A stretch of 20,000 nucleotides of DNA, taken from Theodoxus fluviatilis. Lineage: Eukaryota > Mollusca > Gastropoda > Cycloneritida > Neritidae. Both the position numbers and the translations under genes were made by a program. The stretch lies in the NCBI GenBank assembly GCA_034096865.1, contig JAWQFJ010014554.1, positions 17,501 through 37,500 of the forward strand. Reading direction: 5' to 3'. Position 1 is the first letter of the stretch, and the number at the start of each line of letters is the position of its first letter. Under the pieces are notes generated by a model. That model searched no databases. It saw nothing but the letters and a program-made list of their open reading frames with translations, and had not been told where the DNA came from. This document shows, piece by piece, positions 9,337 to 17,590 of this stretch.

Positions 9337-10075
9337 GCAGAGGAAGGCTGCCCCACGGTCAGCAGAGGAAGGCTGCCCCACGGTCAGCAGAGGAAGGTTG
9401 CCCCACGGTCAGCAGAGGAAGGCTGCCCCATGGTCAGCAGAGGAAGACTGCCCCACGGTCAGCAGAGGAAGGCTGCCCCACGGTCAGCAGAGGAAGGCTG
9501 CCCCACGGTCAGCATGGGAAGGCTGCCCCACGGTCAGCAGAGGAAGGCTGCCCCACGGTCAGCAGAGGAAGGCTGCCCCACGGTCAGCAGAGGAAGGCTG
9601 CCCCACGGTCAGCAGAGGAAGGCTGCCCCACGGTCAGCAGAGGAAGGCTGCCCCACGGTCAGCAGAGGAAGGCTGCCCCACGGTCAGCAGAGGAAGGCTG
9701 CCCCACGGTCAGCAGAGGAAGGCTGCCCCACGGTCAGCAGAGGAAGGCTGCCCCACGGTCAGCAGAGGAAGGCTGCTCCACGGTCAGCAGAGGAAGGCTG
9801 CCCCACGATCAGCAGAGGAAGGCTGTCCCACGGTCAGCAGAGGTAGGCTGCCCCACGGTCGGCAGAGGAATGCTGCTCCACGGTCAGCAGAGGAAGGCTG
9901 CCCTACGGTCAGCAGAGGAAGGCTGCCCTACGGTCAGCAGAGGAAGGCTGCCCTACGGTCATCAGAGGAAGGCTGCCCTACGGTCAGCAGAGGAAGGCTG
10001 CCCCACGGTCAGCAGAGGAAGGCTGCCCCACGGTCAGCAGAGGAAGGCTGCTCCACGGTCAGCAGAGGAAGAGCT
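9337..10075. repeat. 25-bp GC-rich minisatellite (about 29 copies)
   Basis: The period is 25 bp, with core AGGAAGGCTGCCCCACGGTC followed by AGCAG. Variants include CTCC for CCCC (9775, 10050), TACGG for CACGG (a cluster of consecutive units at 9901-9990) and AGCATGGGA (9512). Because 25 leaves remainder 1 when divided by 3 and the unit has no stop in any plus frame, all three plus frames are open. All encode the same circular 25-residue peptide (containing EEGCPTVSRGRLPHGQQRK) in different rotations. The longest frame is 9131-10123 (330 codons). Variants do not concentrate at third positions of any frame, so the frames are best read as periodicity artefacts. Confidence 0.96.
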
Positions 10076-10151
10076 GCGGCGGGTCTCCTAGGTCCATGGT
10101 ATGCAAGCAGAGGCAATCGATAAGGTGTTCCTGGTCTTTTTTCCTCTTTAG

Positions 10152-10341
10152 TTTGGGTGATCGCTGTAATCAGACAGGATTCGGTATCAACATTGGGACG
10201 AAAAAGCAGGCAGTGCCTCATCTTGGAGAGGGATTTGTAACAAGAAATGACTACCCGGACGTGGCGTTTGATTTCAGCGATCACTTAAAAAGCAACAAAC
10301 CGGAAAAGCCCTTCCGATTCCCTGTGACTAGCATACCATAG
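10152..10341 (+). CDS. Candidate orphan terminal exon, unknown protein (low confidence)
   Basis: A pyrimidine-rich run ending in CTCTTTAG (AG at 10150-10151) looks like a splice acceptor. It is followed by an open frame of about 62 codons to a TAG at 10339-10341. The peptide is not repetitive and has balanced composition, in contrast to nearly every other frame in the window. It includes the segments TGFGINIGTKKQ, FVTRNDYPDVAFDFSDH and EKPFRFPVTSIP. I do not recognise the family. No poly(A) signal is evident in the next 150 bases. No upstream exon can be identified, because the DNA to the left is minisatellite. It may be a terminal coding exon, a processed fragment, or a chance open frame. 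Confidence 0.3.
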
Positions 10342-10498
10342 TTCTGGGAAACGCCCCTCTGCTGACTGACGCTCTAGAGTGGACAGGTGTAGGGATGCAC
10401 AACATCAATCCAGCTGCACACAAATCCAAGATGGAGGACTTTGACACAAACTGCTGTATCCCATCAGTCTTTTCTGCGACAATCAACGAAGGAAGAAA
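10342..10498. other. Short unique spacer
   Basis: No gene or repeat is recognised between the candidate exon stop and the GGAT block. If the exon is real, this would be its 3' UTR. Confidence 0.4.
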
Positions 10499-10790
10499 GG
10501 CGGATGGATGCATGAGTGCATGGATGAGTGGATGCATGGATTGATAGATGGATAGGTGGATGGATGGATGGATAGTTGGATGGATGGATGGGTGGGTGGA
10601 TTGAGGGAGAGAGGGAAGGGTGGGTGGATGAATGGATGGATAAATGAATGCTAGAACGGATGGATGGATGCATTGATGGATTGATGGTTGGATGTAGAGA
10701 TTAAAAGAGAGGGAGGCAACGGATGGATAAGTGGGTGGACGGATAGATGAATGAATGCATAGATTAATATATAGATAAAATGGATGGACG
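10499..10790. repeat. Degenerate (GGAT)n tetranucleotide block
   Basis: Imperfect GGAT with GCAT, AGAT, GGGT and TGAT variants and several non-repeat interruptions (for example 10602-10620 and 10695-10720). On the minus strand it directly follows the 3' end of SINE-like copy C, so it occupies the tail position of that element. Confidence 0.93.
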
Positions 10791-11015
10791 GAGTTCTTTG
10801 GCCAGTCAGCCTTTTCAGGCTATTTAAAGCCATTAATCATGAAAAACATTTAACATGGTTAGAGTAAGAACAAGTCGTCTCAATGCCCATAGTTACGAGT
10901 CTCAATGTCCATAGTTACGAGTCTCAATGTCCATAGTTACGAGTCTCAATGTCCATAGTTACGAGCCTCTTACGAAACTTGTTGGGAGAAGCAATGGCTC
11001 AAATCCTACCCCCAA
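10791..11015 (-). mobile_element. SINE-like dispersed repeat, copy C, with internal tandem expansion
   Basis: Read on the minus strand, this segment begins GGGTAGGATTTGAGCC. It then shows TTTCGTAAGAGGC, TTGTTCTTACTCTAACC, TGATTAATGGCTTTAAATAG and GGCTGACTGGCC, and ends AACTCCGTCCATCC. These correspond in order to TTCGTAAGAGGTG, TTTGCTCTTACTCTACTAAC, TAATCAATGGCTATACAAAG and GTTGTGGATCG of copy B. Removing three extra copies of the 22-bp internal repeat leaves 159 bp, against 159 and 160 bp for copies A and B, which independently supports the alignment. The 3' tail is (ATCC)n. Confidence 0.65.
10877..10964. repeat. 22-bp tandem repeat, 4 copies
   Basis: Four consecutive copies of a 22-bp unit beginning GTCTCAATGTCCATAGTTAC. 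The first has GCCC in place of GTCC; the others are identical. It lies inside SINE-like copy C, just after the conserved TTCGTAAGAGG block in element orientation. Confidence 0.97.
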
Positions 11016-11021
11016 CCCACA

Positions 11022-12050
11022 GGAGGGGGTGGGTGGGATGGAGATGGATGAATAAATGAATGGGTGGGTGGACTGAGGGAGGGAGGGAGGGACGGACGGA
11101 CGGACGGACGGACGGACGGACAGATGGATGGTGGATGGATGGATGGACAGATGGGTAGATGGATGGATTGATGAATGGATGGACATATGGGTGGATAAAA
11201 ACTGGATGGACGGTGCATGGATAGATAGATGGATGATGCATGGATGGATGGATAGATGGATAATGCAAATATGGATATATGGCTGGATGGATATATGGAT
11301 GGATGGTGCATGGATGGATCGATGGATATATGGATGGATAGATGAATGGATGGACGGATAGATAGATAGATAGATGGTGCATGGATGATGCATGGATGGA
11401 TGGATGGATGCATGGGTGGATGGATGGATGGATCATGGATGGTGCATGGATGTTGCATGGATGGATAGATGGATTGTGCATTGATGGATGGATTGATGGA
11501 TGGATGGATGCATGGATGGATGCATGGATGTTGCATGGATGGATAGATGGATTGTGCATGGATGGATGGATGGATCATGGATGGTGCATGGATGTTGCAT
11601 GGATGAATAGATGGATTATGCATTGATGGATGGATGGATGCAAGGATGCATGGATGCATGGATACATGGATGCATGGATGGATGCATGGCTGTTGCATAG
11701 ATGGTGCATGGATGGATAGATGGATTGTGCATAGATGGATGGATGAATGGATGCATGGATGGATGGATGCATGCATGGATGGATGGATGGATGGATGCAT
11801 GGATGCATGGCTGCATGGATGGATGCATGGATGGTGCATGGATGTTGCATTGATGGATGGATGGATGGATGGATGGATGGATGCATGCATGCATGGATGC
11901 ACGGATGGTGCATGGATGGATAGATGGATTGTGCATGGATGCATGGATGGATGCATGGATGGATGCATGGATGGATGCATGGATGGACGCATGGATGGAT
12001 GCATGGATGGATGCATGGATGAATGGATGTGTAGATGATGGATGTATGTA
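11022..12050. repeat. GGAT/GCAT compound array, 1.03 kb, with higher-order repeats
   Basis: GGAT is the base motif, with GGAC (pure run 11090-11121), AGAT and GCAT variants. From about 11390 the array is dominated by GGATGCAT combinations. The composite marker GGATAGATGGATTGTGCAT or a close variant recurs near 11465, 11543, 11606, 11716 and 11920. The pair GATCATGGATGGTGCATGG occurs at 11431 and 11573, 142 bp apart. Open frames occur on both strands (Met-Asp-Gly-Trp on plus, Ser-Ile-His-Pro on minus, up to 436 codons). They arise because the motif lacks stops and are not genes. Confidence 0.96.
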
Positions 12051-12380
12051 TTGAAGGCAGGACAGATGGAAGGAAGAAAAACGCCATTTGTCTCGGTTTG
12101 TCTTGCCATTGCCAGTCTGCCACGCAGAGCCATCTCGGCAGTCCCTGTCCAGCAAGTGTTGCTGGACGTGTCTCCCTCTGCTTTTGGCAGATAACCGGGT
12201 CGGACGTGTTGCTGGGAGAGGCGAATTTTTCTGGTGAGTTTTTGGAGGTGTGTGAGAGCCTGGTCGTGTGGTAGTCTGTAATGTGACAGCCTGGTTGTCC
12301 TCCCGTGTCCATCCACTCTAGCACGCGAGGGGCTGCTAGACGTAAGAGATGTGTAACGTGGAGTCCAGAGTGGGTTAGAG
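12051..12380. other. Unique spacer with a short perfect hairpin
   Basis: No gene is recognised. A perfect inverted repeat sits at 12147-12167, with a 9-bp stem GTCCAGCAA/TTGCTGGAC and loop GTG. A related CGTGTTGCTGGG recurs at about 12206. There is no flanking T-run or other sign of function. Confidence 0.5.
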
Positions 12381-12560
12381 GTAAGAAGAGATCACAGTGT
12401 CTCCTTAAGCAGTTCGTAAGAGGTGAATGACTAGGGAAATCGAAGCCTAATTTGCTCTTACTCTACTAACCAGCTCTAGTAACCTTTGTAATCAATGGCT
12501 ATACAAAGCCCGCAAAGGTTGTGGATCGTAACGCTCCATTATCATCATCATAATCACCAT
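12381..12560 (+). mobile_element. SINE-like dispersed repeat, copy B
   Basis: The best-preserved landmarks of the family are here: GTAAGAAGAG (12381), GTTCGTAAGAGGTGAATGAC (12412), TTTGCTCTTACTCTACTAAC, GCTCTAGTAACCTTTGTAAT, CAATGGCTATACAAAGCC and a GATCGTAACGCTCCATT end at 12540. The tail is ATCATCATCATAATCACC. All three copies therefore end in ATC- or ATTC-type simple sequence. The body is 160 bp. Confidence 0.75.
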
Positions 12561-12742
12561 GGAAGCTGAGGAATTTCATGTGAATGATAAATGAGTGTAA
12601 GAATTTTCTCACTCTCTCCATTCATTTCGCATTATGATACAATGTTGCATACAGTTCTTATTTCTGTCTATGCTTTTCCTTCTTCTTCTCCTCCCTCATG
12701 ACTTCCTACCTATTACGCCTTTTCCTTCTTACTCTGGTCCGG
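12561..12742. other. Short unique region leading into the 18-bp array
   Basis: From 12650 the sequence becomes CTT/CTC-rich. An ATG at 12634 starts a frame whose first residues are hydrophobic (MLFLLLLL) and resemble a signal peptide, but this follows from the CTT/CTC composition. Confidence 0.5.
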
Positions 12743-14646
12743 CTCCTCCACCTACTCATGCTGAACTTGCTTCTCCTTCAACTATTCCTGCTCCTAATAC
12801 TTCTCGTGCTCCTAATACTCCTCCTGTTCCTAATACTCCTCCTGCTCCTAATACTCCTCGTGCTCCTAATACTCCTCCTGTTCCTAATACTCCTCCTGCT
12901 CCTAATACTCCTCCTGTTCCTAATACTCCTCGTGCTCCTAATACTTCTCGTGCTCCTAATACTCCTCCTGTTCCTAATACTCCTCCTGCTCCTAATACTC
13001 CTCGTGCTCCTAATACTCCTCGTGCTCCTAATACTCCTCCTGCTCCTAATACTCCTCGTGCTCCTAATACTCCTCATGCTCCTAATACTCCTCCTGCTCC
13101 TAATACTCCTCGTGCTCCTAATACTCCTCGTGCTCCTAATACTCCTCGTGCTCCTAATACTCCTCCTGCTCCTAATACTCCTCGTGTTCCTAATACTCCT
13201 CCTGCTCCTAATACTCCTCCTGGTCCTAATACTCCTCGTGCTCCTTATACTCCTCCTGCTCCTAATACTCCTCGTGCTCCTTATACTCCTCCTGCTCCTA
13301 ATACTCCTCCTGTTCCTAATACTCCTCGTGCTCCTAATACTCCTCGTGTTCCTAATACTCCTCGTGCTCCTAATACTCCTCCTGCTCCTAATACTCCTCG
13401 TGCTCCTAATACTCCTCGTGCTCCTAATACTCCTCCTGCTCCTAATACTCCTCGTGCTCCTAATACTCCTCGTGCTCCTAATACTCCTCGTGCTCCTAAT
13501 ACTCCTCCTGCTCCTAATACTCCTCCTGTTCCTAATACTCCTCGTGCTCCTAATACTCCTCCTGCTCCTAATACTCCTCGTGCTCCTAATACTCCTCGTG
13601 CTCCTAATACTCCTCCTGCTCCTAATACTCCTCCTGTTCCTAATACTCCTCGTGCTCCTAATACTCCTCGTGCTCCTAATACTCCTCCTGCTCCTAATAC
13701 TCCTCCTGCTCCTAATACTCCTCGTGCTCCTAATACTCCTCGTGCTCCTAATACTCCTCGTGCTCCTAATACTCCTCGTGCTCCTAATACTCCTCCTGTT
13801 CCTAATACTCCTCCTGCTCCTAATACTCCTCCTGTTCCTAATACTCCTCCTGCTCCTAATACTCCTCCTGTTCCTAATACTCCTCCTGCTCCTAATACTC
13901 CTCCTGCTCCTAATACTCCTCCTGCTCCTAATACTCCTCCTGCTCCTAATACTCCTCGTGCTCCTAATACTCCTCCTGGTCCTAATACTCCTCGTGCTCC
14001 TAATACTCCTCCTGCTCCTAATACTCCTCCTGCTCCTAATACTCCTCGTGCTCCTAATACTCCTCCTGCTCCTAATACTCCTCGTGCTCCTAATACTCCT
14101 CGTGCTCCTAATACTCCTCGTGCTCCTAATACTCCTCCTGCTCCTAATACTCCTCGTGCTCCTAATACTCCTCGTGCTCCTAATACTCCTCGTGCTCCTA
14201 ATACTCCTCGTGCTCCTAATACTCCTCCTGCTCCTAATACTCCTCCTGGTCCTAATACTCCTCCTGGTCCGCCTTTTTGTCCTATTTTTCTTCCAGGTTT
14301 TTTCTGTCCTCTCCTGTTCCTGTACGTCATGTTCCTGCCACTCCTGCTTCTGTTTCTCTTCCTTTTTCTGTTCTGTTCCTCTTTCTCCCCCTACTCCTGC
14401 TGCCGCTCCTGCTATTCCTCCTATTTTTCTTCCTGCTCCTCCTATTCCTGCTCCTCCTTTTTCTGCTCCTCGTCGTCCAGGTCTTCATCTTCCTTCTCAT
14501 TCTCTTTCTGCTCCTCTTCTTTTTGCTCCTCCTTTTCTTCGTCCTCCTCTTCCTGCGCCTCCTCTTTTTGCTCTTCCTCTTCCTGCTCCAATTCGTCCTG
14601 CTCCTCCTCTTCCTGCTCCTTCTCTTCCTGCTCCTCCTCTTCCTGA
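12634..14646 (+). other. 670-codon open frame spanning the 18-bp array (probably not a gene)
   Basis: The frame starts at an ATG and has a hydrophobic N-terminus resembling a signal peptide (residues about 5-20). About 80 hexapeptides of type APNTPR/APNTPP/VPNTPP follow, then a hydrophobic Leu/Phe stretch and a Ser/Cys-rich end, closing before 14650. Signal peptide plus Thr/Pro repeats would be a mucin-like secreted protein. Evidence against: the two main variable sites are second codon positions in this frame (Pro/Arg and Ala/Val/Gly), with virtually no synonymous third-position variation. A second plus frame is equally open, and the hydrophobic and Ser/Cys ends are what CTT/TCC-rich DNA gives in any case. 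Confidence 0.2.
12743..14271. repeat. 18-bp minisatellite (about 82 regular copies)
   Basis: The unit is AATACTCCTCSTGYTCCT. It is degenerate at 12743-12790 and then regular. All units appear to be exactly 18 bp. Nearly all variation falls at two sites: C or G in CCT/CGT, and C, T or rarely G in GCT/GTT/GGT. Rare AAT to TAT (13244, 13283) and CGT to CAT (13073) changes also occur. Two plus-strand frames are open throughout: Asn-Thr-Pro-Pro/Arg-Ala/Val-Pro, and a Leu/Ile/Val frame. At least one minus frame (Gly-Val-Leu-Gly-Ala) is also open. Confidence 0.97.
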
Positions 14647-14665
14647 TCTTCCTCTTCGATTCCTG
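14272..14665. repeat. Imperfect pyrimidine-rich repeat (CTCCTCTTCCTGCTCCT-like)
   Basis: Imperfect TCCTGCTCCTCCTCTTCC motifs, mostly C and T with scattered G. It resembles the CCTGCTCCT half of the 18-bp unit and may be related to the sequence from which that array expanded. Confidence 0.85.
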
Positions 14666-14938
14666 CTTGTTACAGGACCAATACTCTGATTAACTTTAGC
14701 TCATAGTTTGTCTAGGGAAACATGATACCATCCTGTAACATTTACCCATCTTCTCTGCTGTTAAGGACGAACTAGACAACATAGAAAAATGAGAACGGAC
14801 ATCCACACTTCAACCGACTTTACTAAGGATTAAAAGATAGATAATGTTTGCTAAATAATCACTCAGTCCTAACGTAGCCAGCCAGCCTATGTTAAAACGT
14901 TCAACTTATCTGGGAAGAGAGAGTTCGAGACTGCTGAA
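14666..14938. other. Unique, non-genic stretch
   Basis: No gene or repeat is recognised. Confidence 0.5.
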
Positions 14939-15230
14939 GGGGTCAGGACCGTTGACCCTGTCGGTTGTTCTTCAACGGGTGAGGTGACGACTGACACAAG
15001 GTGTGGGTCTTGAGAGAAGGGGTCAGGACCGTTGACCCTGGCGGTTGTCGTTGAACGGGACTGACACAAGGTGTTGGTCTTGAGAGAAGGGGTCAGGACC
15101 GTTGACCCTGGCGGTTGTCGTTGAACGGGACTGACACAAGGTGTTGGTCTTGAGAGAAGGGGTCAGGACCGTTGACCCTGGCGGTTGTCGTTGAACGGGA
15201 CTGACACAAGGTGTGGGTCTTGGGAGAAGG
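14939..15230. repeat. 70-bp tandem repeat, about 4 copies
   Basis: GGTCAGGACCGTTGACCCTG begins copies at 14941, 15021, 15091 and 15161, giving periods of 80, 70 and 70 bp. The first copy differs (TGTCGGTTGTTCTTC) and carries about 10 extra bases (GGTGAGGTGAC). The last copy ends in GTGTGGGTCTTGGGAGAAGG. Each copy contains an inverted repeat GGGTCA-7 bp-TGACCC. The period is not a multiple of 3. Confidence 0.95.
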
Positions 15231-15425
15231 GAGGGCTGGGACGGCATCATCATCCTGGGTCATTAAAGGAGGCCAGGGCGACTCGGAACTGGAGTCCATC
15301 AGATTTAGAGGGCAGACGTCAACCGTTGTTCTTCCAGTGTGGGCATAACGTTTGTCATCGTAGGTAACTATGGCCAGTCCACATTGTGCCGATTCAAAAC
15401 TCAAAGTCTCCACCAAGAGTTGTGT
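15231..15425 (-). CDS. Candidate minus-strand exon, unknown protein (very low confidence)
   Basis: On the minus strand a CTTCCCTAATCAG acceptor-like end (AG at about 15426-15427) precedes an open frame. The frame contains LVETLSFESAQCGLAIVTY, DKRYAHTGRTTVDVCPLNL and SSSESPWPPLMTQDDDAV, and then runs into the 70-bp repeat and ends at a TGA at about 15093. The part before the repeat has mixed composition unlike simple sequence. The pyrimidine tract is weak, no partner exon is visible and the family is not recognised. A chance open frame is the main alternative. Confidence 0.18.
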
Positions 15426-15429
15426 CTGA

Positions 15430-15796
15430 TTAGGGAAGCTCAGACATTCCGTCCTTAAAGCAAGTCACATCATTCTGAGATCGGGGATTGTTTCAATTTC
15501 ATCTGTCCTGTTTCACTCGCGTTCAACGCTCCAACCTCTCGCCCGAGACCAATCTCGCCCCTCCCTCTCTCCAAAAAAATCCTCACTCTCCCAATATGAT
15601 GCCGTCAATCACTGAATATGACGTAATCAATGTCAAAGTTTTGTCAAAGTCAAATCCTACTCATTTAGCGGCCCCATTTCTCACCACAACAAACTATTTT
15701 CTAGGCATGGCTGGTTCTCTAATAACTACAGTTATTTGAGGCCTGGCTGGCTTCTACATTTTTATTAATGTGGAAAGGACGTACCGTCACACTGCT
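15430..15796. other. Unique, non-genic stretch
   Basis: No gene is recognised. A plus frame of 83 codons at 15488-15739 has no recognisable features. Confidence 0.5.
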
Positions 15797-16735
15797 CCTC
15801 CTCCTCCTCCTCCTCCTCCTCCTCCTCCTCCTCCTCCTCCTCCTCCTCCTCCTCCTCCTCCTCCTCCTCCACCTCCTCCTCCTCCACCTCCTCCTCCTCC
15901 ACCTCCTCCTCCTCCTCCTCCTCCTCCTCCTCCTCCTCCTCCTCCTCCTCCTCCTCCTCCTCCTCCTCCTCCTCCTCCTCCTCCTCCTCCTCCTCCTCCT
16001 CCTCCACCTCCTCTTCCTCCTCCTCCTCCTCCTCCTCCTCCTCCTCCTCCTCCTCCTCCTCCTCCTCCTCCTCCTCCTCCTCTTCCTCCTCCTCCTCCTC
16101 CTCCTCATCCTCCTCGTCCTCGTCCTCCTCCTCCTCCTCCTCCTCCTCCTCCTCCTCCTCCTCCTCCTCCTCCTCCTCCTCCTCCTCCTCCTTCTCCCCT
16201 TCTCCTCCTCCTCCTCCAGCTCTTCTTCTTCCTCCTCCTCCTCCTCCTCCTCCTCCTCCTCCTCCTCTTCCTCCTCCTCCTCCTCCTCCTCCTCCTCCTC
16301 CTCCTCCTCTCCTCCTCCTCTTCCTCCTCCTCCTCCTCCTCCTCCAGCTTCTCCTCCTCCTCCTCCTCCTCCTCCTCCAGATTCTCCTCCTCCTCCTCCT
16401 CCTCCAGATTCTCCTCCTCCAGCTATTCCTCCTCCTCCTTCTCCTCCTCCTCCAGCTCCTCCTCCTCCTCGTCCTCCTCCTCCTTGTCCTCCTCGTCCTC
16501 GTCCTCCTCGTCCTCCTCCTCCTCCTCCTCCTCCTCCTCCTCCTCCTCCTCCAGCTATTCCTCCTCCTCCTCCTCCAGCTATTCCTCCTCCTCCTCCTCC
16601 AGCTCCTTCTCCTGCCCCAGCTCCTTCTCCTCCCCCAGCTCCTTCTCCTCCCCCAGCTCCTCCTTCTTTTCCAGCTCCTCTTCCAGCTCCTCCTATTGGT
16701 TTTCCTGCTGACATTGCTCCTTTTCCTCCTGTTTG
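15797..16735. repeat. (CCT)n polypyrimidine block, 0.94 kb
   Basis: CCT triplets with rare CCA, CTT, CGT and, toward the right, CCAGCT/CCAGATT interruptions. The stretch 16220-16345 (126 bases) contains only C and T. From about 16540 it becomes an AGCTATTCCTCC and AGCTCCTTCTCCTCCCCC compound repeat. All six reading frames are open over most of it (Leu, Ser or Pro on plus; Glu, Arg or Gly on minus), so none should be annotated as protein. Confidence 0.98.
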
Positions 16736-16794
16736 GTCATGATTTGTGTTTGCACGTTTAAGGCACGCAGCTATTTGGAACACCTTCATTTTAT

Positions 16795-17590
16795 ACACCA
16801 TCACCCTGTGGTCAATCAAATACCATCACCCGGTGGTCAATCAAACATCATCACCCTGTGGGCAATCAAACACCGTCACCCTGTGGGCAATCAAACACCA
16901 TCACATCGTACTCAATCAAACACCATCACTTCGTACGCAATCAAACACCATCACATCGTACTAATCAAACATCATCACATCGTATTAATCAAACACCATC
17001 ACATCGTACTCAATCAAACACCACCACTTCGTACGCAATCAAACACCATCACTTTGTACTCAATCAAACACCATCACTTTGTACGCAATCAAACACCATC
17101 CCTTCGAATACAATCAAGCACCATCACTTTGTACGCAATCAAACACCATCCCTTCGAATGCAATCAAACACCATCATTTTGTACGAATTCTAACACCATC
17201 CCTTCGAATGCAATCAAACACCATCACTTCGTACGCAATCAAGCACCATCACTTTGTACGCAATCTAACACCATCACTTCGAATGTAATCTAACACCATC
17301 ACTTCGAATGCAATCAAACACCATCACTTTGTACGCAATTAAACAACATTACTATGTACGCAATCAAACACCATCTCTTCGAATGCAATCAAACACAATC
17401 AGTTCATACGCAATCAAACACCATCACTATGTACGCAATCAAACACCATCTCTTCGAATGCAATCAAACACCATCAATTTGTACGCAATCAAACACCATC
17501 ACTCTGTTAGCAATTAAACACCATCACTTCGTTCGCGGTAAAACACCATCACTTCGTTTGCAATTAAACACCATCGCTCTATTGGGAGTC
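16795..17590. repeat. 25-bp satellite, subfamily A (about 32 copies)
   Basis: The core CAATCAAACACCATCACTTC is followed by GTACG, GAATG or GTGGG-type endings. Units ending GTACG and GAATG alternate in the right half. A three-unit block starting ACTATGTACG repeats at 17351 and 17426, 75 bp apart. A few units are 24 bp (around 16960-16990). Two plus frames stay open for 110-186 codons simply because the unit lacks TAA/TAG/TGA in those phases. Confidence 0.95.

Noticed and set aside
10995..11013. tRNA-type B-box-like sequence GGCTCAAATCC on the plus strand
   Set aside because: It lies at the 5' end of SINE-like copy C on the opposite strand. It mismatches the consensus and has no convincing A box at the right distance.
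12147..12167. 9-bp stem hairpin as a terminator or small RNA
   Set aside because: No T-run or neighbouring gene, and the context is eukaryotic. One such hairpin is expected by chance at this scale.
11006..12316. 436-codon minus-strand frame rich in Ser-Ile-His-Pro, and plus-strand Met-Asp-Gly-Trp frames
   Set aside because: Direct translation of GGAT/GCAT tetranucleotide repeats. Several frames on both strands are open at once.
13281..14330. 349-codon minus-strand Gly-Val-Leu-Gly-Ala frame resembling an elastin or silk-like protein
   Set aside because: Antisense reading of the 18-bp minisatellite; open only because the unit has no stop in that phase.
12698..14689. 663-codon Leu/Ile/Val frame resembling a giant membrane protein
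   Set aside because: Alternative frame of the same 18-bp array. Continuous hydrophobicity over 500 residues without loops is not a plausible protein.
15719..16819. Long open frames (up to 366 codons) over the CCT block on both strands
   Set aside because: All six frames are open because the triplet lacks stops in every phase. The products are homopolymers of Leu, Ser, Pro, Glu, Arg or Gly.
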